DNA of 32,155 nucleotides from Actinomycetota bacterium (GTDB taxonomy: Bacteria > Actinomycetota > Acidimicrobiia > Acidimicrobiales > CADCSY01). The first letter of the stretch is position 1. Each line of letters opens with the position of its first letter. Shown here in pieces: positions 17,329 to 26,400 of the stretch. The notes beneath the pieces were generated by a model. That model had not been told where the DNA came from and did no database searches. It saw only the letters and a program-made list of their open reading frames with translations. The DNA lies in NCBI GenBank assembly GCA_004366205.1, contig SIRW01000057.1, forward strand, positions 1 to 32,155, read 5' to 3'. Position numbers and translations under genes: made by a program.

Positions 17329-20022
17329 GTGAACGAGATCGAGCTCGACCGGTGGACGGGCGACGTCGTGCTCGCCGACGGCGGCACGGTCCACGTCCGT
17401 CCGATCCAGCCCGACGACGCCGCCCGGCTCGTCGCGTTCCACGAGCGGCTGAGCGACACGACGATCCACTTCCGCTTCTTCTCGTACCGGCGGCACCTCA
17501 CCGACGCCGACGTCGAGCGGTTCACGGTCGTCGACCACCACGACCGCTTCGCGCTGGTCGCCCAGCTGGGGGACGACCTGATCGCGGTCGCCCGCTACGA
17601 CCGCGAACCGGACACCTCCCGGGCCGAGGTGGCGTTCGTGGTCCGCGACGACCACCAGGGCCGGGGGCTGGGCACGCTGCTGCTCGAGCACCTGGCCGCG
17701 GCGGCCCTCGAGCGCGGCATCACCGAGTTCACCGCCGAGGTCCTGCCCGAGAACCGCCGCATGCTCCAGGTGTTCCGCGAGGCCGGCTACCAGGTCACCA
17801 GCTCGCTCGACGCCGGGGTGGTCGAGGTCCGCTTCCCGATCGCCCCGACCGAGTCCTCCCGGGCCATCATCGAGGAGCGCGACCGCGTGGCGACCACCCG
17901 ATCGGTCGGCCGGATCCTCGCCCCCCGCTCGATCGCGGTGCTCGGCGCGAGCCGCCGGCGGGACACCGTCGGCCACGAGCTGTTCCGCAACCTGCTCACG
18001 GGCGGGTTCAACGGACCCGTGTACCCCGTCAACCCCGCCGGCACCTTCGTGGCGAGCGTCCGCGCCTACGCCCGGCTGAGCGAGGTTCCCGACGACGTGG
18101 ACCTCGCCGTGGTGTGCGTGCCCGCCGCCGAGGTGCCAGCCGCTGTCGAGGACTGCGCCGCCAAGGGCGTGGCCGGGCTCGTCATCATCTCCGCCGGCTT
18201 CGGGGAGACGGGCCCCGACGGGGCCGCAGCCGAGCGGGACGTGGTCCGGCTGGCGCACCGCCACGGCATGCGGGTGATCGGCCCGAACTGCGTCGGGGTC
18301 CTCAACACCGACCCCGACGTCCGGATGAACGCCACGTTCTCGCCGTACAGCTCGACGCCGGGCACGCTCGGCTTCCTCTCGCAGTCGGGGGCGCTGGGCA
18401 TCGCCGTGCTGCAACGGGCCGAGGCGCTGGGCGTGGGGGTGTCGGCGTTCGTGTCGGTCGGCAACAAGGCCGACATCAGCGGCAACGACCTGCTCCAGTA
18501 CTGGGAGCAGGACGAGCGCACCCGGGTCGTGCTGCTCTACCTCGAGTCGTTCGGGAACCCGCGGCGGTTCGCCCGGATCGCCCGGCGGGTGTCGCGCCAG
18601 AAGCCGATCGTGGCGGTGAAGAGCGGCCGGTCCGAGGCGGGGACGCGCGCCGCCAGCTCGCACACGGCGGCGCTGAGCAGCCCCGACGCCGCCGTCGACG
18701 CCCTCTTCCGCCAGACCGGCGTCATCCGGGTCGACAGCCTGGAGCAGCTGCTCGACGTCGCCCAGGTGCTCGAGTCCCAGCCGCTGCCCGCGGGCGACCG
18801 GGTGGTCATCGTCGGGAACTCGGGCGGTCCCGCGATCCTGGCCGCCGACGCCTGCGGGGGAGCCGGCCTCCAGGTGCCCGAGCTGACCGAGGCGACCCAG
18901 CGGGAGCTGCGGTCGTTCCTGCCGCCCGCGTCGGCGGTCGGCAACCCCGTCGACATGACCGCAGCCGCCAGCGCCGAGCAGTACGAGCGGGCCGTGACCC
19001 TCGCCCTCGCCGACCCCAACGTGGACGCCGCCGTCGTCGTCTTCACACCCGTGCTGATCGCCCCCACCGACGACGTGGTGGCGGCCGTGGCGCGGGCAGC
19101 AGCCGCCCGGACCAAGCCGGTCGTGGGGAACTTCCTCACGGTGCCGCCCGGCGTCGCCGGCGCCGGCGACGCCCGCATCCCCGCCTTCGCATCGCCCGAG
19201 TCGGCGGTGATCGCCCTCGGCCTGGCGGCCCGGTACGCGGCATGGCGCCGCCGGCCGGAAGGCTCGGTGCCCGACCTCCCCGGCCTCGACGCCCACGCGG
19301 CGCGGCGCCTGGTCGATGCCGTGCTCGCCGATGCGCCCGGGGGCCGGTGGCTCGACGGCGACGAGGCCACCCGCCTCCTCGGCTCCTACGGTGTGCCGAT
19401 CGCGCCGAGCGAGCTGGCCGGCGACGCCGACGCAGCCGTCGCCGCCGCAGGACGGCTCGGCTACCCGGTCGCGTTGAAGACGGCTGCCCCTGACGTCGTG
19501 CACAAGACCGACGTGGGCGGCGTGCACCTCGACCTCGGCGACGAGCAGGCCGTGCGGGAAGCCTTCGCCGCGGTGACGACGGCGGTCGACGCGCCGGGAG
19601 CGGGCGCCGTCGTGCAGCGCATGGTGGAGCCGGGCGTCGAGACCATCGTGGGCGTCGTGCACGACGCCTCGTTCGGGCCGCTGCTCATGTTCGGACTGGG
19701 TGGCGTGGCCACCGAGCTGCTCGCCGACCGCGCCTTCCGGGTCCTGCCGCTGACCGACCTCGACGCCCGCGAGCTCATCCGGTCGGTGCGGGCATCCCCG
19801 CTGCTGTTCGGCTACCGGGGCGCACCCGCGGTGGACACCGACGCCCTCGAGGACCTGCTGCTGCGCGTCGCCCGGCTCGCCGACGACGTGCCCGAGCTCG
19901 CCGAGATGGACCTGAACCCGGTCATCGCCGCGCCCGGGGGGGTGACGGCGGTCGACGCCAAGGTCCGCCTGGCGCCCGTGCCCGACCGCCCCGATCCCTG
20001 GCTGCGCCGGCTCCGGGCCTGA
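17329..20022 (+). CDS. GNAT acetyltransferase fused to ADP-forming acyl-CoA synthetase
   Basis: An 897-residue fusion. Residues 15-172 are a GNAT domain with acetyl-CoA loop DDHQGRGLGTL (Q110-G115). From about 190 comes the CoA-binding half (LAPRSIAVLGASRR), then the ligase segments GPNCVGVLNT, LSQSGALGIAVL and GNKADISGND, with SHTAALSS carrying His445, the expected phospho-histidine. An ATP-grasp half covers about 655-890 (YGVPIAPSE, VALKTA, HKTDVGGV, MDLNPV). It can be a lysine acetyltransferase controlling enzymes such as acetyl-CoA synthetase, and/or make ATP and acetate from acetyl-CoA. Enterobacterial Pat has GNAT at the other end and is reported to lack the ligase His; keeping His445 favours a working ligase. 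The predicted mRNA is leaderless, behind a DevR-like box. Confidence 0.92.
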   Translation: MNEIELDRWTGDVVLADGGTVHVRPIQPDDAARLVAFHERLSDTTIHFRFFSYRRHLTDADVERFTVVDHHDRFALVAQLGDDLIAVARYDREPDTSRAEVAFVVRDDHQGRGLGTLLLEHLAAAALERGITEFTAEVLPENRRMLQVFREAGYQVTSSLDAGVVEVRFPIAPTESSRAIIEERDRVATTRSVGRILAPRSIAVLGASRRRDTVGHELFRNLLTGGFNGPVYPVNPAGTFVASVRAYARLSEVPDDVDLAVVCVPAAEVPAAVEDCAAKGVAGLVIISAGFGETGPDGAAAERDVVRLAHRHGMRVIGPNCVGVLNTDPDVRMNATFSPYSSTPGTLGFLSQSGALGIAVLQRAEALGVGVSAFVSVGNKADISGNDLLQYWEQDERTRVVLLYLESFGNPRRFARIARRVSRQKPIVAVKSGRSEAGTRAASSHTAALSSPDAAVDALFRQTGVIRVDSLEQLLDVAQVLESQPLPAGDRVVIVGNSGGPAILAADACGGAGLQVPELTEATQRELRSFLPPASAVGNPVDMTAAASAEQYERAVTLALADPNVDAAVVVFTPVLIAPTDDVVAAVARAAAARTKPVVGNFLTVPPGVAGAGDARIPAFASPESAVIALGLAARYAAWRRRPEGSVPDLPGLDAHAARRLVDAVLADAPGGRWLDGDEATRLLGSYGVPIAPSELAGDADAAVAAAGRLGYPVALKTAAPDVVHKTDVGGVHLDLGDEQAVREAFAAVTTAVDAPGAGAVVQRMVEPGVETIVGVVHDASFGPLLMFGLGGVATELLADRAFRVLPLTDLDARELIRSVRASPLLFGYRGAPAVDTDALEDLLLRVARLADDVPELAEMDLNPVIAAPGGVTAVDAKVRLAPVPDRPDPWLRRLRA

Positions 20023-20029
20023 CCACGTC

Positions 20030-20072
20030 GGGACCTTCGGCCCTTGCCGGGCGACGGCCGATGCCCGACCCT
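20030..20072 (+). promoter_or_regulatory. DevR-like operator and -10 for the 55-residue gene
   Basis: GGGACCTTCGGCCC (20030-20043), the exact local consensus, is followed after 23 nt by GACCCT (20067-20072), which keeps the A and T of TANNNT. Transcription would start near 20079, about 17 nt before ATG 20096, with GGGGG as SD. Confidence 0.6.
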
Positions 20073-20095
20073 GGTCCCAGGGAAGGGGGTAGGGC

Positions 20096-20263
20096 ATGGG
20101 CGCACACGATGCGGACCGGACGACGGAGCGCTGGTGGGAGCTCGACCCGCCCGTCGACGTGGTCGATGTGACCGAGGCGGTCGACCTCACCAGCGGGGAC
20201 GAGAGGGCCGGCGCACCGGTCGAGGGCTACGCCACCGAGTGGGCCATCCCGGACTCGGCCTGA
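20096..20263 (+). CDS. Small acidic protein (55 residues), possible DevR target
   Basis: A short gene from ATG 20096 to TGA 20261-20263. The protein opens MGAHDADRTTERWWELDPP, continues with an acidic and Val-rich middle (VDVVDVTEAVDL) and ends YATEWAIPDSA. It has about 13 Asp/Glu against four Lys/Arg, three Trp, no Cys, and no signal peptide or membrane helix. I recognise no family. The case for a real gene is the G-rich SD (GGGGGTAGGGC), the exact DevR-like box with a correctly spaced -10, and the position between two genes of the same predicted regulon. It could be a small regulator or a binding partner of a USP; this is speculation. Confidence 0.65.
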   Translation: MGAHDADRTTERWWELDPPVDVVDVTEAVDLTSGDERAGAPVEGYATEWAIPDSA

Positions 20264-20309
20264 GGTCTTTGCCCACGAACGGCGCGCGGCCAGGGTCGGC
20301 GACCGGCGC

Positions 20310-21146
20310 TCAGGCGGGCACGGCCGCGGCATCCCGGTCGGCGGCTTCGGCCCGGACCAGCAGCACGGGGCAGGACGCCCGGCGCACCGTCTCGTTGGCG
20401 ACGCTGCCCACCACGGCCCGGTGCAGGGCGGACCGACCCCGGGTCGACATGGCGACCAGCGGGTTGCTCAGGTGGCGGATGTGCCGGGCGATCTCGCGGG
20501 CGGGATCCTCACCGTGCAGGATCTCCCAGCTCGACGGCACACCGGTCGACTCGAGCGCGTCGTAGCTGCTGCTCGTGAAGTCCCAGGCGGGATAGCCGTC
20601 ACGGTGCAGCCGCTCGGACTCGGCCCGGCTCATCACCTGCACCAGGTGGAGGTGGGCGCCCAGCAGCGCCGCCCATCGGGCCGCCACCGGCACGACCGCC
20701 TCCGCCCGGCGCGAGCCGTCGATGCAGGCCACGACGTTGTCGAACCAGGGTTCATCGGATCCGTCACCGGCGCCGGGCCCGGCGACGAGGACGGGCACGG
20801 GGCTGCGGGCCACGATGCTGGTGGCGACGCTGCCCAGGGCCGCCTCGGCCGCGGGATGCCGGCCGCGGGTGGCCACGCACACGGCGAGGCCGCCGTGGTC
20901 CCGCACGGCGCGCACGACGAGGCCGGCGGGCGCCTCGGCGTCGACGGTGATCCCCTCGACGGGCACGTCGCGGATCTCCGCCGCCACCCGCTCGAGCTCC
21001 TCGCGGCGGCGGGCGATCCCGAGGCGGGTCCGGGTGGCGGACACGAGCCACAACCCCGAGCCGGCCCGCCAGGCCAGCGCCCGGGCGTGACCGAGCACGC
21101 GCCGTGAGCTCCTGCCGTCGATGGGGACGATCACGCTGCGCTGCAC
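20310..21146 (-). CDS. Tandem-domain universal stress protein
   Basis: A 278-residue protein with two UspA domains: QRSVIVPIDGRSSRR to about residue 125, and FDNVVACIDGSRRAE to near the end, closing with TRGRSALHRAVVGS and CPVLLVRAEA. Domain 1 has TRGRHPAAEAALGS. As in the other tandem USP, the first Gly of the ATP motif is Thr. GTG 21146 is chosen because TATGTT ends exactly 6 nt before it, giving a leaderless start; no SD is present. Upstream in-frame extension would run through the operator. It converges on the 55-residue gene across 46 bp. Confidence 0.9.
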   Translation of the reverse strand: MQRSVIVPIDGRSSRRVLGHARALAWRAGSGLWLVSATRTRLGIARRREELERVAAEIRDVPVEGITVDAEAPAGLVVRAVRDHGGLAVCVATRGRHPAAEAALGSVATSIVARSPVPVLVAGPGAGDGSDEPWFDNVVACIDGSRRAEAVVPVAARWAALLGAHLHLVQVMSRAESERLHRDGYPAWDFTSSSYDALESTGVPSSWEILHGEDPAREIARHIRHLSNPLVAMSTRGRSALHRAVVGSVANETVRRASCPVLLVRAEAADRDAAAVPA

Positions 21147-21152
21147 AACCTG

Positions 21153-21196
21153 AACATACGGCCCGCTCCGGGCCGGCTCGCAGGGCCGGAAGTCCC
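21153..21196 (-). promoter_or_regulatory. DevR-like operator and -10 for a tandem USP gene
   Basis: On the minus strand GGGACTTCCGGCCC (21196-21183, 12 of 14 to the local consensus) is followed by 24 nt, TATGTT (21158-21153), 6 nt, then GTG 21146. A second GGGACC half site lies about 21 bp further upstream (21217-21212). Confidence 0.65.
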
Positions 21197-21232
21197 GCGA
21201 TCGCCTGACCGAGGTCCCGCCGGGGAGCCCCG

Positions 21233-21724
21233 TCAGGCCCCCGGCTTCCAGATCATGTCGACGAGCGCGAGCAGCAGGACGAGGTGGAGCGCGCCCAGGT
21301 ACGCGGCGGTCTTCGCCTGGCGCTCGTCGAGCTCGCGCTGGGCGGCGGCGGCGTCGGGCCCGCCCGCCGCCACCGCGGCGGCCAGCGCCGCCATCCGGCG
21401 CTGGTTCGGCCGCACGAGCAGCCCGAGGATGGCGGCGGCGATGAAGACGAGCAGGAACGCGATCGAGATCCACACGTCGCTGAACGCCACGCCGTCGACG
21501 GCGACCACGAGCAGCACCCCCGTGACGAACACGGCGCCGATGCCCGGGAGCGCCAGGCGCGTCGTGCCGTCGCCCGCGGCGTCGGTGAGCACGCCCGCCT
21601 CCTCGGCTCGCCCGGTCCGGGCCCGGCGGGCGAGCACGGGATACAGCAGCGTCGGGCCGAACGCCACCACCACGGCGACGAGGTGGAGCAGCAGGAACAC
21701 ACGGTCGATGAACCCAGTCGCCAC
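21233..21724 (-). CDS. Small integral membrane protein, DUF2269-like
   Basis: A 163-residue protein with four predicted helices: VFLLLHLVAVVVAFGPTLLY, a segment after RLALPGIG (VFVTGVLLVVAV), WISIAFLLVFIAAAILGLLV, and a C-terminal LGALHLVLLLALVDMIW. The pattern of an early HLV, a GPT segment and a charged loop before the last helix suggests DUF2269, whose function is not known. GTG 21724 has GGAGG six bases upstream. It lies 55 bp after the DASS transporter on the same strand and may be co-transcribed. Confidence 0.7.
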   Translation of the reverse strand: MATGFIDRVFLLLHLVAVVVAFGPTLLYPVLARRARTGRAEEAGVLTDAAGDGTTRLALPGIGAVFVTGVLLVVAVDGVAFSDVWISIAFLLVFIAAAILGLLVRPNQRRMAALAAAVAAGGPDAAAAQRELDERQAKTAAYLGALHLVLLLALVDMIWKPGA

Positions 21725-21779
21725 GACACACCTCCCCGGGACGCCGCGAACCTAGCGGCTCACCCGCCACCTCGGGTGA

Positions 21780-23351
21780 CTACCAGAGCGGCAGGTCGAC
21801 GCCGAGGAGCGGCATGGCCACGGCGTAGGTGACCACCGTGATCACCGCCACCGCCACGGCGTTCAGCCACGCACCGACCCGCATCATCTCCTGCAACGGG
21901 AGGTAGCCGCTCGAGAACACGATGGCGTTGGGGGGCGTGGCCACGGGCAGCATGAACGCCAGGCTGCACGCGATGGCGGTGGGCACGATCAGGCCGAACG
22001 GGTGCAGGCCCAGCGCCGGCGCAACGGCGGTGAGCACGGGGATCAGGGCGGCGGCGGTGGCGGTGTTGCTCGCCACCTGCGTGAGGGCGATCACCGCCGA
22101 GGTGACGAGGACGATCAGCACCACCGGCGGGAGCACGTCGAGGCCCGTCACCTGAGCCCCCAGGTACTCGGCGACCCCGTTGGCCTCCACGGCGTGGGCG
22201 AGGCTGAGGCCGCCGCCGAACAGCAGCAGGATGCCCCACGGCAGGTGGCGGGCCGTCTCCCAGTCCATGACGAACACCCGCCGTCGGCGGTCGACCGGGA
22301 TGATGAACAGCAGGAGGGCGGCGGTCACGGCGATCCCGGCGTCCGTGAGACCCGAGAAGGGACGGACGCCCCCGACCTCCAGCTCGACGAGCAGCGGGCG
22401 CGTGACCCAGGCAAGCGCCGTCGCCACGAACACGACGAACGTCGCCCACTCCCCGCGCGACACGGGACCGAGCGCCTCACCGCGCAGGGTTCGCAGGGCG
22501 CCCTGGAGCGCGCCCCGCTCGACGTCGGGGGGCAGCAGCACGCGGGTCAGGAGCAGCCACGCGAGCGGCAGGAACGCCGCGACGATCGGGATGCCGATGG
22601 CGAGCCACAGAGCGAAGCTGATCTCGGTGCCGAGGTTCTCCCGGGCGAACGACGCGAGGAACAGGTTCGGCGGCGTGCCGATCAGGGTGCCGACACCGCC
22701 GATCGAGGCGCCGATGGCGATGCCGAGCAGCAGCGAGCGCCCGAAGCGGCGTCCGGGGACGGCGCCGGGCGCCAGGAGCCGCTCGCGCCCGCCCGGCACG
22801 GCCGCGTCGACGACGCTCAGGGCGATGGGCAGCATCATGGCGGCGGTCGCGGTGTTGCTGACCCACATGCTGAGCACGGCGGTCAGCACCATGAACCCGC
22901 CGACCAGCCGGCGCGGCTCGGTGCCGGCAACGCCGAGGGCGACCACGGCGATGCGGCGCTCGAGGCCCCACCGCTGCATGGCGAGGGCGAGGACGAACCC
23001 TCCGAGGAAGAGGAAGATCAGCGGGTTGGCGTACGGGGCCGTGGCCTCCTCGACGCTGCTCGCCCCGACCAGCGGCAGCAGCGGGATCGGGACCAGCGCG
23101 GTCGCCGAGACCTCGATGGCCTCGGTCATCCACCAGACGGCCATGAGCACGCCGACCGCCGCGGTGGCCCGCCCGGCGTCGCCGAGCACGACGACGGCGC
23201 CCGCGGCGTCGGCGTAGCGGTCCGGGAGCAGGGCGTAGACGGCGAGCGCCAGAAGCGGACCCGCCAGCAGCCCGGCCCACTGCACCCGCCGCCGGCCCCG
23301 GGACTCCCACGTGCCGCTGCCGGCGACGTCGTCGTGGACCGGTCCGGTCAC
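21780..23351 (-). CDS. DASS-family (SLC13-like) sodium/dicarboxylate-type transporter
   Basis: A 523-residue membrane carrier of the divalent anion:sodium symporter family, with about 11 helices and the two-fold repeat. Both Ser-Asn-Thr sodium/substrate motifs are present: WVSNTATAAMMLPIA in the first half and VASNTATAAALIPV in the second. Another family block is IGTPPNLFLASF, and the C-terminal ATPPNAIVFSSGYL follows. Typical cargo is succinate, malate, fumarate or citrate. Start GTG 23351 has no good SD; TAGGGT lies 8 nt upstream (leaderless). It is divergent from PFOR across 76 bp, and the PFOR operator lies just behind this promoter, so uptake or export of fermentation acids may be co-regulated. 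That link is inferred. Confidence 0.9.
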   Translation of the reverse strand: MTGPVHDDVAGSGTWESRGRRRVQWAGLLAGPLLALAVYALLPDRYADAAGAVVVLGDAGRATAAVGVLMAVWWMTEAIEVSATALVPIPLLPLVGASSVEEATAPYANPLIFLFLGGFVLALAMQRWGLERRIAVVALGVAGTEPRRLVGGFMVLTAVLSMWVSNTATAAMMLPIALSVVDAAVPGGRERLLAPGAVPGRRFGRSLLLGIAIGASIGGVGTLIGTPPNLFLASFARENLGTEISFALWLAIGIPIVAAFLPLAWLLLTRVLLPPDVERGALQGALRTLRGEALGPVSRGEWATFVVFVATALAWVTRPLLVELEVGGVRPFSGLTDAGIAVTAALLLFIIPVDRRRRVFVMDWETARHLPWGILLLFGGGLSLAHAVEANGVAEYLGAQVTGLDVLPPVVLIVLVTSAVIALTQVASNTATAAALIPVLTAVAPALGLHPFGLIVPTAIACSLAFMLPVATPPNAIVFSSGYLPLQEMMRVGAWLNAVAVAVITVVTYAVAMPLLGVDLPLW

Positions 23352-23359
23352 GACGGGCG

Positions 23360-23365
23360 ACCCTA
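23360..23365 (-). promoter_or_regulatory. -10 hexamer (TAGGGT) of the DASS transporter
   Basis: TAGGGT on the minus strand, 8 nt before GTG 23351. The DevR-like box at 23377-23390 would cover the -35 area of this promoter (11-nt gap), a different geometry from the PFOR side. Confidence 0.4.
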
Positions 23366-23376
23366 CCGGACGGATC

Positions 23377-23420
23377 GGGACCTTCGACCCTGGGCGCCCC
23401 GCTGCGCTGCGCCCGAGACT
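23377..23420 (+). promoter_or_regulatory. DevR-like operator and -10 for PFOR
   Basis: GGGACCTTCGACCC (23377-23390; one difference from the local consensus) is followed after 24 nt by GAGACT (23415-23420), which keeps A and T of TANNNT, then 7 nt and ATG 23428. There is no clear SD, so a leaderless transcript is predicted. Confidence 0.65.
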
Positions 23421-23427
23421 TGACCTG

Positions 23428-26400
23428 ATGCCTGACGTGGCGTGTCTCGACGGGAACGAGGCGGTGGCGCGCGTCGCCCACGCCCTGAGCGAGGTGATCG
23501 CGATCTACCCGATCACCCCGGCCTCCCCCATGGGCGAGCTGGCCGACGCGTGGAGCGCAGCAGGGCGCACCAACCGCTGGGGGGCGGTGCCCGAGGTGGT
23601 CCAGCTCCAGTCCGAGGCGGGGGCGGCCGGCACCCTCCACGGCGCCACCCAGAAGGGTGTGCTCGCCACGACCTTCACGGCCTCCCAGGGGCTGCTGCTG
23701 ATGCTCCCCGACATGTTCAAGATCGCCGGTGAGCTGTCGCCCGCCGTCATCCACGTGGCGGCCCGGGCGGTCGCCACCCACGCCCTGTCGATCTTCGGCG
23801 ACCACAGCGACGTGATGGCCGCCCGCACGACCGGCTTCGCCCTGCTGTCGTCGTCGTCGGTGCAGGAGGCCCACGACCTCGCCCTCGTCGCCCACGCGGC
23901 CACGTTGCGGTCGCGAGTGCCGTTCCTGCACTTCATGGACGGCTTCCGGACCTCGCATCAGGTGGACCGCATCGACCTCCTGGGCGACGACGACCTCGAC
24001 GCCCTGGTCCGCACCGACGACCTGCTCGCCCACCGGGCGCGCGGCCTCGACCCGAACCGGCCCGTCCTGCGGGGCACCGCCCAGGACCCCGACGTGTTCT
24101 TCCAGTCCCGTGAGGCGGCCAACCCCTACTACGACGCCGTGCCCGGCATCGTGGCCGGCCTGCTCGACGAGCTCGCCCGCCGCACCGGCCGGCGCTACGG
24201 CCTCGTCGACTACCACGGCGCGCCCGACGCCGAGCGCGTGCTCGTGCTGATGGGGTCGGCCGCCGGCGCGGCGCGCGAGACCGTGGACGAGCTGGTGCGC
24301 CGGGGCGAGCGGGTGGGGATGCTCACGGTCCGCCTCTACCGCCCGTTCCCGACCGAGGCGTTGCTCGCCGCGCTCCCCGCGACCGTCCGGTCGATCGCCG
24401 TCATGGACCGCACGAAGGAGCCGGGCGCCGTCGGGGAGCCGCTCTACACCGACGTGGTCGCCGCCCTGGCCGAGGGCATCGCCGCCGGCACGGCGACGCT
24501 CACCGGCCTGCCCCGGATCGTCGGCGCCCGGTACGGCCTGGCCTCCAAGGAGCTCACCCCTGCGCTGCTGAAGGGCCTCCTCGACGAGCTCGACGCCCCG
24601 GCGCCGCGCCGCCACGTCACGGTCGGCATCGTCGACGACGTCACCCACCTGAGCGTCGCCCCCGACCCGTCGTTCCGGGTGCCCCGGGCCCGCCTCCAGG
24701 CCGTCCTCTACGGCCTCGGCAGCGACGGCACGGTCGGCGCCGCCCGCAGCTCGGTGCGCATCGCCGCCGAGCGCACCGGGGGTTGGGCCCAGGGCTACTT
24801 CGTCTACGACTCGAAGAAGTCGGGGTCGGTGACGGCGTCGCACCTGCGCGTCGACGACGAACCGATCCTGTCGACCTACCTCGTCGACGAGGCCGACGTC
24901 ATCGCCTGCCACCAGCTCACGCTGCTCGACCGCATCGACGTCCTCGGCCGGGCGGCGCCCGGCGCCACGGTGCTGCTCGCCAGTCCGCACCCCGCCGGCG
25001 AGCTCTGGGAGCGGTTGCCCGACCACGTGCAGGCCCGACTCGTCGAGCTCGACGCGAACCTGTGGTGCGTCGACGCCCATGCGATCGCCCGGGACGTCGG
25101 CATCCCCGGCCGCATCAACACCGTCATGCAGCCGTGCTTCCTGGTGCTTGCGGGCCTGCTCGATCCCGCCGAGGCGGTGGCGGCCGTGCGGGAGTCCATC
25201 GAGCAGGAGTACGGCAAGCGGGGCCGCACGATCGTCGAGCGCAACGTGGCCGCCGCCGAGCGGGCGCTGGCCGCCCTGGCCCGGGTCGAGCCCGGCCCGG
25301 CGCGCCCCGCCCCCCGGCCCGTGCGCATCCCCGAGGACGCCCCCGACTTCGTGCGCCGGGTCACGGCCCGGGTCATGGCGGGCGAGGGCGACCTGCTGCC
25401 CGTCAGCGCCTTCCCGGTGGACGGCACCTTCCCCACGGGCACCGCCCGTTGGGAGAAGCGGGCGATCGCCGCCGAGCTGCCGGTGTGGGACCCCGAGCTG
25501 TGCATCGACTGCGGCAAGTGCGCCATCGTGTGCCCGCACGCCGCCATCCGCATGAAGGTGTACGAGCCCGCCGCCCTCGACGGGGCGCCGGAGGGCTTCC
25601 AGTCCAAGCCGTTCCGCTCCCGCGACGTGGAGGGCCACCTCCTCACCATCCAGGTCGCCCCCGACGACTGCACCGGCTGCGGGGTCTGCGTCGACGTGTG
25701 CCCGGCCCGGAGCAAGGAGGCGGTCCGCCACAAGGCCCTCGACATGGCGCCCGCCGGCGAGCACCGCGACGTGCAGCGGGCCGGGTTCGACTTCTTCCTG
25801 GGCATCCCCGAGATCGACCGCACGCTGCTCGCCCGCGACACCGTCAAGGGCAGCCAGGTGCTCGAGCCGCTCTTCGAGTTCTCCGGGGCGTGCGCCGGCT
25901 GCGGCGAGACGCCGTACCTGAAGCTGCTGACCCAGCTGTTCGGTGACCGCATCGTCGTCGCCAACGCCACCGGCTGCTCGTCGATCTACGGCGGCAACCT
26001 GCCGACCACCCCGTGGTCGGCGAACGCCGAGGGACGCGGGCCGGCCTGGTCGAACTCGCTGTTCGAGGACAACGCCGAGTTCGGGCTCGGCCTGCGCCTC
26101 GGCCTCGAGGCCCGCCGGGAGGAGGCGGTGCGCCGCCTGCAGGCCCTGGCCGGCCGCGCCGGCGCCGACCGGGTGGCCGCCATCCTCGCCGCCGTCGACG
26201 ACGACGGCGAGGCCGCCATCGCCGCCCAGCGGGAGCGCGTCGCCGAGCTGAAGGCGTGGCTCGCCACCCAGGGCGACGACGGCGCCCGCCTGCTGGCGGC
26301 CGTGGCCGACGACCTGGTGCGCTCCAGCATCTGGATCGTCGGCGGGGACGGCTGGGCCTACGACATCGGCTTCGGGGGCCTGGACCACGTGCTCGGGTCG

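Noticed and set aside
20054-20082. Inverted repeat CCCTGGTCCCAGGG near 20070 as a terminator of the synthetase gene
   Set aside because: It overlaps the predicted -10 and start region of the 55-residue gene, and the stem is short with a tiny loop. A chance palindrome in GC-rich DNA is as likely.
20264-20275. GGTCTTTGCCC after the 55-residue gene as another operator
   Set aside because: The spacing between half sites is one base short, and it lies at the 3' ends of two converging genes.
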